From Crocinitomicaceae bacterium (GTDB lineage Bacteria; Bacteroidota; Bacteroidia; Flavobacteriales_D; Parvicellaceae), in the NCBI GenBank assembly GCA_002723085.1, contig PBNK01000035.1, forward strand, positions 1 to 64,000: a stretch of DNA of 64,000 nt, read 5' to 3'. The position numbers and the translations under genes are program-made. Under the pieces are notes generated by a model, which did no database searches, was not told the origin of the DNA, and saw only the letters and a list, made by a program, of their open reading frames with translations. Below, one piece after another: positions 42,358-51,129 of the stretch; within the stretch, counting starts at the first letter, position 1; each line of letters begins with the position of its first letter.

Positions 42358-45108
42358 ATGAAAAAAAAACTTTTTCTTCTTGATGCTTTTGCTTTAATTT
42401 ATAGGGCTCATTTTGCTTTTATTAAAAACCCAAGAATAAATTCAAAGGGGCTTAACACTTCTGCCGTTTTAGGATTTACAAATAGCTTATTAGAAGTTAT
42501 TAATAATCACTCTCCCTCTCATTTAGTCGTTGCCTTTGATCCGCCCGGAGGTTCAAATAGGGAAGAAACTTTTTCTGACTACAAAGCCAACAGACAAGAA
42601 ATGCCCGAAGATATTAGAAGTGCTATTCCTTATATTCAAGAACTTATTAAAGCCATGAATATAAGCTCAGTAGTAATTCCAGGTTATGAAGCAGATGATT
42701 TAATTGGGACTCTTGCTAAAGAAGCTGAAAAAAAAGGGTTTGAAACCTATATGATGACTCCAGATAAAGATTTTGGACAATTAGTTAGTGAAAATATTTT
42801 TATTTATAAGCCTGGTAGAGGGGGTTCTCCAAGTGAGGTTTTAGGCCCTAAAGAAGTTTGTGAAAAATTTGAGATTAAAGAACCAACTCAAGTAATAGAC
42901 ATTTTAGGTCTTTGGGGAGATGCTGTTGATAATATTCCTGGTGTACCAGGTATAGGAGAAAAAACAGCTAAAAAATTAATTGGGCAATATGGAAGTATTG
43001 AGAATTTATTAAGCCACACTAATGATTTAAAGGGAAAACAAAAAGAAAACCTAGAGAATTTTGCAGACCAAGCGTTACTATCTAAACAGTTGGCTACAAT
43101 AATTTTAGATTCTCCTGTAGAATTTTTAGAAGATGATTTTAAACTTATTAAGCCTGATGAAAAAAAGCTAATTCCTCTGCTTAGAGAACTGGAATTTAAT
43201 CAATTAGGAAAAAGGATTCTTGGCTATTCAATTGAAGAGGAAAAACAAATGTCTTTATTTGATGAATCCATTGAATTTATTGATGATAAACCTTTACTTT
43301 CTAATATTGAAAACACATCTCATGATTATCAGCTTGTAAATTCAATAGAAGAACATAAAGAACTTGCTGAATTGCTTAATTCTCAAAAAGAAGTAGCTTT
43401 TGATACGGAAACCACCTCTTTAGATATTGATGAAGCTGAATTATTAGGTATATCATTTTGTTTTGAAAAAAATAAAGCTTTTTATGCTGCTTTCCCATAC
43501 TCAAAAGATGATGCTAAACCATTTACTTCCTTATATGAAAAATTTTTCTCTTCATCATGTGTCAAAATTGCTCATAACATTAAGTATGACCAAGCAATAT
43601 TAAAAAACTACAATCTTAATATTACTGGTCCAATATATGATACTATGATTGCTCATTATTTAATTGATCCTGAGCAACGACACAATCTTGATAGCTTGGC
43701 TAATAATTTACTTAACTATAATCCTATTAAAATCGAGGCCTTGATTGGGAAAAAAGGGGTTAATCAGGGCAATATGAAAGATGTGGATTTAGATAAAATT
43801 AAAGATTATGCTTCTGAAGATGCTGATTTAACATTTCAATTATATCATATACTAGATAAAAAAATTAGATCCCTTCAGCTTGATAAATTACTTCTTGAAA
43901 TAGAATTGCCATTAACTTCTGTGCTGATAGATATGGAAAACGAAGGAATAAATCTAGATATTAATGCTTTAAGGGTTTTTTCTATTGAACTAAATAAAAG
44001 TATAGCTGAACTTATCAACAACATCAAAATAGAAGCCGATGCAGATTTTAATTTAGACTCCCCAAAGCAACTTGGTGAAATGCTTTTTGGGAAACTTGAA
44101 CTGGATTCTAAAGCAAAAAAAACAAAAACAGGGCAATTTAAAACTGATGAAAGCACACTTTTAAAATTAAAAGGGAAACATAAAATCATTGATGATATCC
44201 TTTCATACAGAAAACAAAAAAAACTATTAAGCACATATGTTGATGCATTACCAAAGTTAATTTCAAAAAAAACAAATAGAATTCACACCAACTATATTCA
44301 AACTGTAACAGCAACTGGGAGACTAAGCTCAAGCAAGCCTAACTTACAAAATATTCCTATTAGAACTGAAATGGGTAGGGAAATTAGAAAAGCTTTCTGT
44401 GCAAAAGATAAAAATCATCTATTATTGGCTGCTGATTATTCTCAAATTGAACTAAGAATTATCGCAGGACTTAGCAATGATGAATCTATGATAAATGCTT
44501 TTAAACACAAGCAAGATATTCATACTGAAACCGCAAGCAAGATTTTCAATACCCCTTTTGATAATGTTTCTAGAGAAATGAGAAGTAAAGCTAAAATGGT
44601 AAATTTTGGAATTATTTACGGGATTTCGGCTTTTGGCCTTTCACAACGCCTAAATATTAAAAGAGGGGAAGCAAAAGAAATTATTGATAATTATTTTCAA
44701 CAATATCCTTTAATAAAAAAATATATGAATGAAAACATTAAGTTGGCTAGAGAGAAAGGGTATGTAGAAACCATATTTAAAAGAAAAAGATTTTTACCAA
44801 ATATTAATAGTGGAAATGGCACTATGAGAAGCTTTGATGAAAGAAATGCAATAAATGCCCCAATTCAAGGAAGTGCTGCTGATATAATCAAATTAGCTAT
44901 GATAAAAATTCATAGTAAAATGCGTAATTTAAATCTTAAATCTAAATTACTTTTACAAGTACATGATGAATTAGTGTTTGATATGCATATCCAGGAAAAA
45001 GAAGTATTAACTAAAATTGTAGAAGATTGTATGATGAATGCAATAGATTTTCCAGTACCTTTGAGTGTTGAGCTTGGTATAGGTTTAAACTGGCTAGATG
45101 CTCATTAA
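42358..45108 (+). CDS. polA: DNA polymerase I
   Basis: A full-length 916-residue family A polymerase: an N-terminal 5'-3' exonuclease (about 1-290, with LLDAFALIYRAHFAF and YEADDLIGTLA), a 3'-5' proofreading domain (about 330-500) with the intact DTET motif, and the polymerase domain with DYSQIELRI (motif A), RSKAKMVNFGIIYG (motif B) and QVHDELVF (motif C). All three activities should be present. It is the second gene of a run with the M28 lipoprotein and is followed by a lipoprotein gene. Confidence 0.97.
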   Translation: MKKKLFLLDAFALIYRAHFAFIKNPRINSKGLNTSAVLGFTNSLLEVINNHSPSHLVVAFDPPGGSNREETFSDYKANRQEMPEDIRSAIPYIQELIKAMNISSVVIPGYEADDLIGTLAKEAEKKGFETYMMTPDKDFGQLVSENIFIYKPGRGGSPSEVLGPKEVCEKFEIKEPTQVIDILGLWGDAVDNIPGVPGIGEKTAKKLIGQYGSIENLLSHTNDLKGKQKENLENFADQALLSKQLATIILDSPVEFLEDDFKLIKPDEKKLIPLLRELEFNQLGKRILGYSIEEEKQMSLFDESIEFIDDKPLLSNIENTSHDYQLVNSIEEHKELAELLNSQKEVAFDTETTSLDIDEAELLGISFCFEKNKAFYAAFPYSKDDAKPFTSLYEKFFSSSCVKIAHNIKYDQAILKNYNLNITGPIYDTMIAHYLIDPEQRHNLDSLANNLLNYNPIKIEALIGKKGVNQGNMKDVDLDKIKDYASEDADLTFQLYHILDKKIRSLQLDKLLLEIELPLTSVLIDMENEGINLDINALRVFSIELNKSIAELINNIKIEADADFNLDSPKQLGEMLFGKLELDSKAKKTKTGQFKTDESTLLKLKGKHKIIDDILSYRKQKKLLSTYVDALPKLISKKTNRIHTNYIQTVTATGRLSSSKPNLQNIPIRTEMGREIRKAFCAKDKNHLLLAADYSQIELRIIAGLSNDESMINAFKHKQDIHTETASKIFNTPFDNVSREMRSKAKMVNFGIIYGISAFGLSQRLNIKRGEAKEIIDNYFQQYPLIKKYMNENIKLAREKGYVETIFKRKRFLPNINSGNGTMRSFDERNAINAPIQGSAADIIKLAMIKIHSKMRNLNLKSKLLLQVHDELVFDMHIQEKEVLTKIVEDCMMNAIDFPVPLSVELGIGLNWLDAH

Positions 45109-45118
45109 AACTAAAAAA

Positions 45119-46033
45119 ATGTTCCGAAACCAATTATACCCTTTAATAATCGCTTTAATTTTATTTTCCGGATGTGATAATTCTGAAACACAAAAAGAAA
45201 ATGATAATTTGCATCAAAATAAATCTGAAACTTCACAAGAAAAAAAGCATAAAAACATAAGTGATGAGAAAATTCCAGCTATTTATTTTGGGGTGCCTTC
45301 TCCAATGGAAACAACTATAATTTTAAAAAACAGTGGGGCTCAATTTGAAGAGTCAATAATGTTCCCATTAGAAAACCATCAGAAAGAACTTGGACAATCT
45401 AAAACAGCAATATACCTTGGTATATACAGTACTGACCTTAATTATTGTATTTTATCTAGCAAAAAAGAAGAAACACTTGAAGAATTAAGTGCTGTAATAA
45501 ACCTTGCAAAAGAAATTCATCTGGGATCTGTAGTAAATGAATCTACTAAAGATAGAATTGAACTTAACCTAAACAATAAAGATTCTATGCAGGTTATAAT
45601 CGCAAGTACTTTTTGGAAAATGGAAACAGTCATGAAAGAAAATGATCGAAGCAATTTATCTAGTTTAATTGTTGCTGGTGGATGGATAGAGGGTTTATAT
45701 TTAGCCTGCGAACTGGCTAAAATAAATCCTGATAATTCAGTTATTCAACAAATTATAGCTGATCAAAAATATACCATTTCCAATCTTAATGAATTGCTTA
45801 AATCATATGCCTTTGACGCAGAAATTAATGAATCAATTGTGGTTCCTTTAAAATATTTGGAAAAAATATTTGATCAAATTAAAAAAGAAGAATATGAAGA
45901 AACTAATTCTAAAAATAAAGAATTTTCTGACGATTTGATTATTGGTAAATATTTTAAACTTAAATTTACACCAGAAATCATTTCATCTATTCATAATTCT
46001 ATAGAATCTATAAGAAACGATTTAAACAATTAA
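45119..46033 (+). CDS. Lipoprotein of unknown function
   Basis: I chose the ATG at 45119 (MFRNQLYPLIIALILFSGC, a clean lipobox) over an ATG 21 bases upstream that overlaps polA. The mature protein starts with an acidic, Asn/Lys/Glu-rich linker of about 40 residues and then an all-helical domain of about 230 residues with GGWIEGLYLACELAK at its centre. This looks like a conserved Bacteroidetes envelope protein, but I cannot name the family. It lies between polA and another exported protein, 9 bases apart from the latter. Confidence 0.7.
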   Translation: MFRNQLYPLIIALILFSGCDNSETQKENDNLHQNKSETSQEKKHKNISDEKIPAIYFGVPSPMETTIILKNSGAQFEESIMFPLENHQKELGQSKTAIYLGIYSTDLNYCILSSKKEETLEELSAVINLAKEIHLGSVVNESTKDRIELNLNNKDSMQVIIASTFWKMETVMKENDRSNLSSLIVAGGWIEGLYLACELAKINPDNSVIQQIIADQKYTISNLNELLKSYAFDAEINESIVVPLKYLEKIFDQIKKEEYEETNSKNKEFSDDLIIGKYFKLKFTPEIISSIHNSIESIRNDLNN

Positions 46034-46042
46034 AATAAAGAT

Positions 46043-46465
46043 ATGAAGCAGGTACTAATTACTTTATCAATTTTATTTATTAGCTCTTTAACATATTCTC
46101 AATGTCGTGGTTTTGTTAAGCAAAATTGTGAACCTTCATTAGGCGTTTATATACCTACGGGACAATTAAATTATACAGAAATTAGCCCAGGAAGTAAATC
46201 AGAATTTATGCTAACCTTCTACAAGGGTCAAGATTATAGAATAGTTGCTTGTGCAGATCCTATTTTAACTAATGTACATTTTACAGTTCGAGATGCAAAT
46301 AGAACTCTTATTTTTGACAGCCTTGGGCAAACTGATTTAGAATTCGATTTTAAAGTTGCTACCACACAAAAATTAATTATCAGTTTAATTGCGGAAGAAT
46401 TGGAAAACCCTAGCGAAGAAGAAATTGAAGGGTGTGTCTCTGCTATGGTAGGCTTTAAATATTAA
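46043..46465 (+). CDS. Small secreted beta-rich protein
   Basis: A 140-residue protein with signal peptide (ITLSILFISSLTYSQC) and a mature beta-rich domain containing YKGQDYRIVACADP, VHFTVRDANRTLIFDS and a C-terminal cysteine in EGCVSAMVGFKY. Four cysteines could form disulfides. This short-length pattern recurs in Flavobacteriales next to lipoproteins of the type upstream, which suggests a joint envelope role. No enzyme motif is seen. Confidence 0.7.
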   Translation: MKQVLITLSILFISSLTYSQCRGFVKQNCEPSLGVYIPTGQLNYTEISPGSKSEFMLTFYKGQDYRIVACADPILTNVHFTVRDANRTLIFDSLGQTDLEFDFKVATTQKLIISLIAEELENPSEEEIEGCVSAMVGFKY

Positions 46466-46488
46466 TTATAAATTAAAAAAAAATATAC

Positions 46489-46650
46489 ATGGGAAAATTT
46501 AGTGTTCCAGGATTAATTTTAATTCTAGTTGTTGTTTTACTTTTATTTGGTGGTAAAAAAATTCCTGAACTTATGAAGGGAATTGGGAAAGGAGTTAAAG
46601 AGTTTAAAGATGGTATGAATTCAGATTCTGACTCTGATTCAAAAGATTAA
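46489..46650 (+). CDS. tatA: Twin-arginine translocase subunit TatA/TatE
   Basis: A short 53-residue gene. The product has one hydrophobic helix ([16 protein letters not shown]), then the [21 protein letters not shown] hinge and amphipathic helix typical of TatA, and an acidic Asp/Ser tail. TatA forms the pore for folded proteins carrying twin-arginine signals. No tatC lies in the window. It starts 23 bases after the secreted protein and ends 7 bases before gatA. Confidence 0.9.
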   Translation: MGKFSVPGLILILVVVLLLFGGKKIPELMKGIGKGVKEFKDGMNSDSDSDSKD

Positions 46651-46657
46651 AACCAAA

Positions 46658-48082
46658 TTGAAAACATTTACGTCTTTACAACAAATTCAACCACTTCTAA
46701 TCAATGGTGATCTTTCACTTGAAGAATTGGTTACAAGTTATTTGTCTAAAATTGAATTCTCAAAAACAAATTCATTTATTGAAGTTTTCGGAGAAGAGGC
46801 ATTGTTAAAAGCTAAAGAAGTTTCCAGTAAAATAAAGCATGGTTCCCAAGGCTTGCTTGCTGGCATGGTAATTGGGATTAAAGATAACCTTTGCTATAAA
46901 AATCATAAATCATCAGGCGCATCTAAAATTTTAGAAAATTTTGAATCTATATTTTCTGCTACAGCAATTGAAAGGTTAATCAATGAAGATGCTATTATTA
47001 TTGGACGTTTGAATTGTGATGAATTTGCAATGGGAAGCTCTAATGAGAAAAGCATTTATGGTCCAACATTAAACCCTCACAACCATTCTAAAGTTCCTGG
47101 TGGTTCATCTGGTGGCTCTGCGGCTGCAGTTTCTGAAGGACTTTGCTTGGCCTCTTTAGGGTCAGATACTGGTGGCTCTATCAGGCAACCTGCATCCTTT
47201 TGCGGAGTGATTGGCGTGAAACCAAGCTATGGAAGGATTTCAAGATATGGCTTATTTGCCTACGCTTCAAGTTTTGATCAAATTGGAGCATTTACTCATT
47301 CAATTGATGATGCAGCACTTATGATTAGTATAATGAGTGGTCAAGATGAATTTGATAGCACAACTTCTAAAAGAAATCCACCTTCAAAAGGTCCTGTTTT
47401 TCCTAAAAGTAAATTAAGTATTGCGGTTCCTAAAGATTATTTAAACTTTCAAGGTCTAGATACTGAAATTAAGGAAAAATTTTTTTTAGATATAGAAAAG
47501 TTAAAAACACTGGGGCATAAAATTAATTATGTTGATTTTCCTTTTATTAAACATATAGTCCCTAATTATTATGTCTTGACTACTGCTGAAGCTTGTTCAA
47601 ATTTAGCTAGGTATGATGGTGCTCATTTTGGCTTCAGAAGTTCTGAATCTAAAGATATTGAATCTACATATCTATCAACTAGAACAAAAGGTTTTGGCAT
47701 TGAAGTAAAAAGGAGAATAATGCTAGGGAATTTTGTGCTAAGCGCTGGTTACTATGATGCTTATTTTTCAAAAGCTCAGAAAGTAAGAAGACTAATTAAA
47801 AACAATACTAAGGATATACTGGAAAATAATGATTTTATTCTAACCCCAACAACACCTAAAACAGCCTTTAACCTTGGAGAAATAAATGACCCTATTGATA
47901 TGTATTTACAAGATATTTTTACTGTACATGCAAACTTAACTGGAATGCCTGCGATTTCAGTTCCGTTAAAGCGGCATTCTAACAAAATGCCATATGGTTA
48001 TCAAATCATGACAAACAACTTTGAAGAAGACCTAATGTTCAATACGGCCAAATACCTAACTGAACATTTAAAACAATCTTAA
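46658..48082 (+). CDS. gatA: Asp-tRNA(Asn)/Glu-tRNA(Gln) amidotransferase subunit A
   Basis: The amidase subunit of 474 residues that releases ammonia from glutamine for the GatCAB reaction. Its catalytic triad is visible as the lysine in GIKDN, the cis-serine in PGGSSGGSAAA and the nucleophilic serine in GSDTGGSIRQP. YGLFAYASSFDQIG marks the GatA type. The start is TTG at 46658, seven bases after tatA. The gene ends inside a terminator-like hairpin. Confidence 0.94.
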   Translation: MKTFTSLQQIQPLLINGDLSLEELVTSYLSKIEFSKTNSFIEVFGEEALLKAKEVSSKIKHGSQGLLAGMVIGIKDNLCYKNHKSSGASKILENFESIFSATAIERLINEDAIIIGRLNCDEFAMGSSNEKSIYGPTLNPHNHSKVPGGSSGGSAAAVSEGLCLASLGSDTGGSIRQPASFCGVIGVKPSYGRISRYGLFAYASSFDQIGAFTHSIDDAALMISIMSGQDEFDSTTSKRNPPSKGPVFPKSKLSIAVPKDYLNFQGLDTEIKEKFFLDIEKLKTLGHKINYVDFPFIKHIVPNYYVLTTAEACSNLARYDGAHFGFRSSESKDIESTYLSTRTKGFGIEVKRRIMLGNFVLSAGYYDAYFSKAQKVRRLIKNNTKDILENNDFILTPTTPKTAFNLGEINDPIDMYLQDIFTVHANLTGMPAISVPLKRHSNKMPYGYQIMTNNFEEDLMFNTAKYLTEHLKQS

Positions 48083-48111
48083 TGTAAGATTTACATTAAG
48101 TTCTTTTTTTT
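48078..48111 (+). terminator. Terminator hairpin at the gatA end
   Basis: CTTAATGTAA (48078-48087), a GAT loop and TTACATTAAG (48091-48100) form a perfect 10-base stem followed by TTCTTTTTTTT. The gatA TAA stop (48080-48082) lies in the stem. Part of the sequence recurs in the palindrome 40 bases further on. Confidence 0.65.
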
Positions 48112-48131
48112 GATTTAATTATTGTTTTTAT

Positions 48132-48166
48132 TTGTAATGTAAATCATTTTATGATTTACATTACAA
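48132..48166. repeat. Perfect 15-base inverted repeat before the IPExxxVDY-pyk operon
   Basis: TTGTAATGTAAATCA (48132-48146), a TTTTA loop and TGATTTACATTACAA (48152-48166) are exactly complementary. No T tract follows, so a terminator is unlikely. It ends 6 bases before the ATG at 48173, so it would overlap the promoter or the leader RNA. GATTTACATTA also occurs in the gatA hairpin (48088-48098). It may be an operator or a leader hairpin. Confidence 0.65.
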
Positions 48167-48172
48167 TAGCCT

Positions 48173-48592
48173 ATGAAGTATCTTTTAGAAAATGATTATG
48201 AATATGACTTTACTTTATATGGAATTTGTTGTCATGAAAAAGACTATAGACTTTGTTGGGCAATAAATAGCAACCTTAATCTATCTTTATCTAAAACAAA
48301 AGAAACAATAGATGTAGTTTTTTCGAAAAAAGAAAAAAATATTGGAGTATTTTCTGTATTTAAACATATTGAAAAAAATGATTTAGATGGGTTGTTTTTA
48401 GTTTCTAATAAATCTGTTTATGGATCATTAATTCCAGAAAAAAATCATTTTGATTATTTTTTAATGATTAAAACTCCATTTAAAGAAAATTACAAAGACA
48501 TCATCAATAAAATAAATGCCATTCCATTTGTTTTAACAACACAAGAAATTGATGTTAATATGTTAAAGTCAAAAGAAAACCTTATCTTTTAA
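48173..48592 (+). CDS. IPExxxVDY family protein
   Basis: A 139-residue protein of the family named for its IPExxxVDY motif, here IPEKNHFDYF at about residues 100-109. It is nearly always found just upstream of pyruvate kinase in Flavobacteriia, as it is here, 5 bases before pyk. No enzyme motif is seen, and the name is only descriptive. It might regulate pyk or share its transcript for timing. A perfect palindrome lies just upstream. Confidence 0.85.
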   Translation: MKYLLENDYEYDFTLYGICCHEKDYRLCWAINSNLNLSLSKTKETIDVVFSKKEKNIGVFSVFKHIEKNDLDGLFLVSNKSVYGSLIPEKNHFDYFLMIKTPFKENYKDIINKINAIPFVLTTQEIDVNMLKSKENLIF

Positions 48593-48597
48593 TTAAT

Positions 48598-50022
48598 ATG
48601 ATTAAAAAAACAAAAATAGTTGCTACTGTTGGCCCTTCAACAACAGAAAAAGAAATTTTAGAAAAGATGATTCAAGAAGGGGTTAATGTTTTTAGAATAA
48701 ACTTTTCTCATGGTTGTTATGAAGATCATATTTCAGCAATTAAAAAAATTAAAGAAGTAGATAAAATAATTGGTTCCCATACAGCAATTTTAGCTGATTT
48801 ACAAGGGCCTAAAATAAGAATTGGTGAAATGCCTGACGATGGACTTCTTCTTTCTGCCGGAGATGAATTTTTAATTACCACTTCAAAAAATAAAAGAACT
48901 AAATTATCTGCTTTAATTACGTACAAAGAACTGCCAAAAGATGTGAAAAAAGGCGAACATATTTTATTAGATGACGGCAAAATTGTTCTTAAAACTTTAA
49001 AAACAGATAATGAAACAAGCATTACTACTAAAGTTATTGCTGGTGGGCGGCTTTATTCTAGAAAAGGAGTGAATTTACCTGATACTGTTATTTCCACTTC
49101 CAGTTTGACTAAAAAAGATAAAGCAGATTTAGAGGTTGCAATAAAAAACAATGTGGATTGGGTGGGGTTTTCATTTGTTAGAAATGCTAGAGAAATAATT
49201 GAATTAAGACACCTAATCACTCAACTTGGGGGCAATGCTAAAATTATTGCCAAAATTGAAAAACCTGAAGCAGTTGAAAACTTAGAGGCTATTATTGAAG
49301 AAAGCGATGCTATAATGGTTGCAAGAGGTGACCTAGGTGTTGAAGTTCCTCTTGAAAAAGTTCCATTATTACAAAAGAGAATTGTCACTCATTCAAGACA
49401 GTTGGCTAAGCCGGTTATTATCGCTACACAAATGATGGAAAGCATGATGAATAACATTACCCCTAATAGAGCTGAAGTTAATGATGTGGCTAATGCCGTT
49501 ATGGATGGGGCTGATGCGGTAATGTTAAGTGGAGAAACATCTATTGGGAAACACCCAATAGAAGTAATAAAAATAATGACTAGAATTATAAAAGAAGTTG
49601 AAGAAAAATTTGACCCACTATATATACATGAAAGTATTCCTAAGAAAAATCATGAAAGGTTCATAACAGACTCTATTTGTTTTAATGTTTGTAGGCTAGC
49701 TCAACGAGTAGAAGCAAAAGGAATTGTCACCATGACACATTCTGGATATACCGCTTTTAAAATTTCAAGCCAAAGGCCTAAATCAGATATTTTTGTGTTT
49801 TCAAGCAATAAAAAGCTTCTTGAAACCCTTTCATTAGTTTGGGGTGTTTCCACTTATTATTATGACAAAACTGTCAGTACTGATCATACTATTGCCGATA
49901 TTATGCATTTACTTAAAAATGACGGTTTAGTTAACAGTGGTGATTTAATTATTAATACAGCTAGTATTCCATTAAAAGAAAACGGGAAAACAAATATGCT
50001 AAAATTAAGTTACATTAATTAA
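48598..50022 (+). CDS. pyk: Pyruvate kinase
   Basis: The last enzyme of glycolysis, making pyruvate and ATP from phosphoenolpyruvate. The 474-residue length is normal. It begins TKIVATVGPST, has FRINFSHG, the active-site lysine in KIIAKIEKPEAVENL, MVARGDLGVEVP and GADAVMLSGET. The extra C-terminal domain of some bacterial forms is absent. It is cotranscribed with the IPExxxVDY protein and is followed after 13 bases by an M42 peptidase gene. Confidence 0.97.
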   Translation: MIKKTKIVATVGPSTTEKEILEKMIQEGVNVFRINFSHGCYEDHISAIKKIKEVDKIIGSHTAILADLQGPKIRIGEMPDDGLLLSAGDEFLITTSKNKRTKLSALITYKELPKDVKKGEHILLDDGKIVLKTLKTDNETSITTKVIAGGRLYSRKGVNLPDTVISTSSLTKKDKADLEVAIKNNVDWVGFSFVRNAREIIELRHLITQLGGNAKIIAKIEKPEAVENLEAIIEESDAIMVARGDLGVEVPLEKVPLLQKRIVTHSRQLAKPVIIATQMMESMMNNITPNRAEVNDVANAVMDGADAVMLSGETSIGKHPIEVIKIMTRIIKEVEEKFDPLYIHESIPKKNHERFITDSICFNVCRLAQRVEAKGIVTMTHSGYTAFKISSQRPKSDIFVFSSNKKLLETLSLVWGVSTYYYDKTVSTDHTIADIMHLLKNDGLVNSGDLIINTASIPLKENGKTNMLKLSYIN

Positions 50023-50035
50023 AACTATTCTAAAA

Positions 50036-51079
50036 ATGATAAATGTTGATTTACTAAGTAAAACTTGTGAAACTGCTGGTGCTCCTGGATTTGAAAACAG
50101 GGTTAGAAATTTAGTTCTGTCAAAAATAAAAAAGCATGTTGATCATATTGAAATTGACAATATGGGTAATGTTATTGCCTTAAAAAAAGGAAAAAGTAAT
50201 TCAAAAAAAGTAATGATTGGGGCTCACATGGATGAAATTGGATTCATTGTAACCCACATAGATTCTAACGGTTTTGTTAAGTTTCATCCTTTGGGAGGTT
50301 TTGATCCAAAAACACTCACATCACAAAGAGTTATTATTCATGGGGAAAAAGATATAATAGGTGTAATGGGCTCAAAACCTATTCACGTAATGACTCCTGA
50401 AGAAAAAAATAAAGTTCCTAAAATAACTGACTACTATATTGACCTTGGCATAAGCAAGAAAGAAGTGGAAAAAGTTGTCTCTATTGGCGATTCAATAACT
50501 AGACAAAGAGAGTTAATTGAAATGGGCGATTGTGTTAATTGTAAAAGTTTAGATAATAGAATTGCTGTTTTTATTTTAATTGAGGTTCTGTCTAAAATGA
50601 ACACGCCATCTTACGACACATATGCTGTTTTTACAGTCCAAGAAGAAGTGGGGATTAGAGGAGCTCATGTTGCTGCTCAAAAGATTCAACCAGATTTTGG
50701 GTTTGGGCTTGACACAACTATTGCATATGATGTGCCTGGTGCTGCAGATCATGAAAAAATCACTAAGTTAGGTGACGGTGTCGCTATTAAAATAATGGAT
50801 GCTAGTACTATCTGTGATACTAGAATGGTAAATTTCATGCGAAATCAAGCGTCTAAAAACAATATAAAATGGCAAAATGAAATACTAACTGCTGGAGGTA
50901 CTGATACAGCAAGTATTCAAAGAATGACACCAGGAGGATCTATTGCTGGAGCCTTTTCAATTCCTACTAGACATATTCATCAAGTAATAGAAATGGTTCA
51001 TAAATCAGATGTTAAAAACTGCATAGATTTAATGACCATTTGTTTAAGCAAACTTGACCAATCAGATTGGAAATTTTAA
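50036..51079 (+). CDS. M42 family metallopeptidase (aminopeptidase)
   Basis: A 347-residue co-catalytic zinc peptidase of the M42 family (FrvX/glutamyl aminopeptidase type). Zinc ligands are seen in IGAHMDEIGF, SLDNRIAVF and VQEEVGIRGAHVA, and the C-terminal GGTDTASI and PTRHIHQ segments complete the fold. These enzymes form tetrahedral dodecamers that trim peptides in the cytoplasm. It lies 13 bases after pyk, in the same direction. Confidence 0.92.
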   Translation: MINVDLLSKTCETAGAPGFENRVRNLVLSKIKKHVDHIEIDNMGNVIALKKGKSNSKKVMIGAHMDEIGFIVTHIDSNGFVKFHPLGGFDPKTLTSQRVIIHGEKDIIGVMGSKPIHVMTPEEKNKVPKITDYYIDLGISKKEVEKVVSIGDSITRQRELIEMGDCVNCKSLDNRIAVFILIEVLSKMNTPSYDTYAVFTVQEEVGIRGAHVAAQKIQPDFGFGLDTTIAYDVPGAADHEKITKLGDGVAIKIMDASTICDTRMVNFMRNQASKNNIKWQNEILTAGGTDTASIQRMTPGGSIAGAFSIPTRHIHQVIEMVHKSDVKNCIDLMTICLSKLDQSDWKF

Positions 51080-51098
51080 TGATCTAAAATTAGCTTTG
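51067..51098 (+). promoter_or_regulatory. Predicted promoter of the CtlX-like gene
   Basis: TTG at 51067-51069, inside the end of the peptidase gene, is followed after 21 bases by TAGCTTTG at 51091-51098, an exact TAnnTTTG match. The ATG is 31 bases further. Confidence 0.5.
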
Positions 51099-51129
51099 TT
51101 GCGTTTATAAACATTTATCATTCATTTCA

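Noticed and set aside
48078-48166. A small mobile element (MITE) formed by the two palindromes
   Set aside because: The two hairpins share only an 11-base core, have no target-site duplication and sit in typical terminator and promoter positions.
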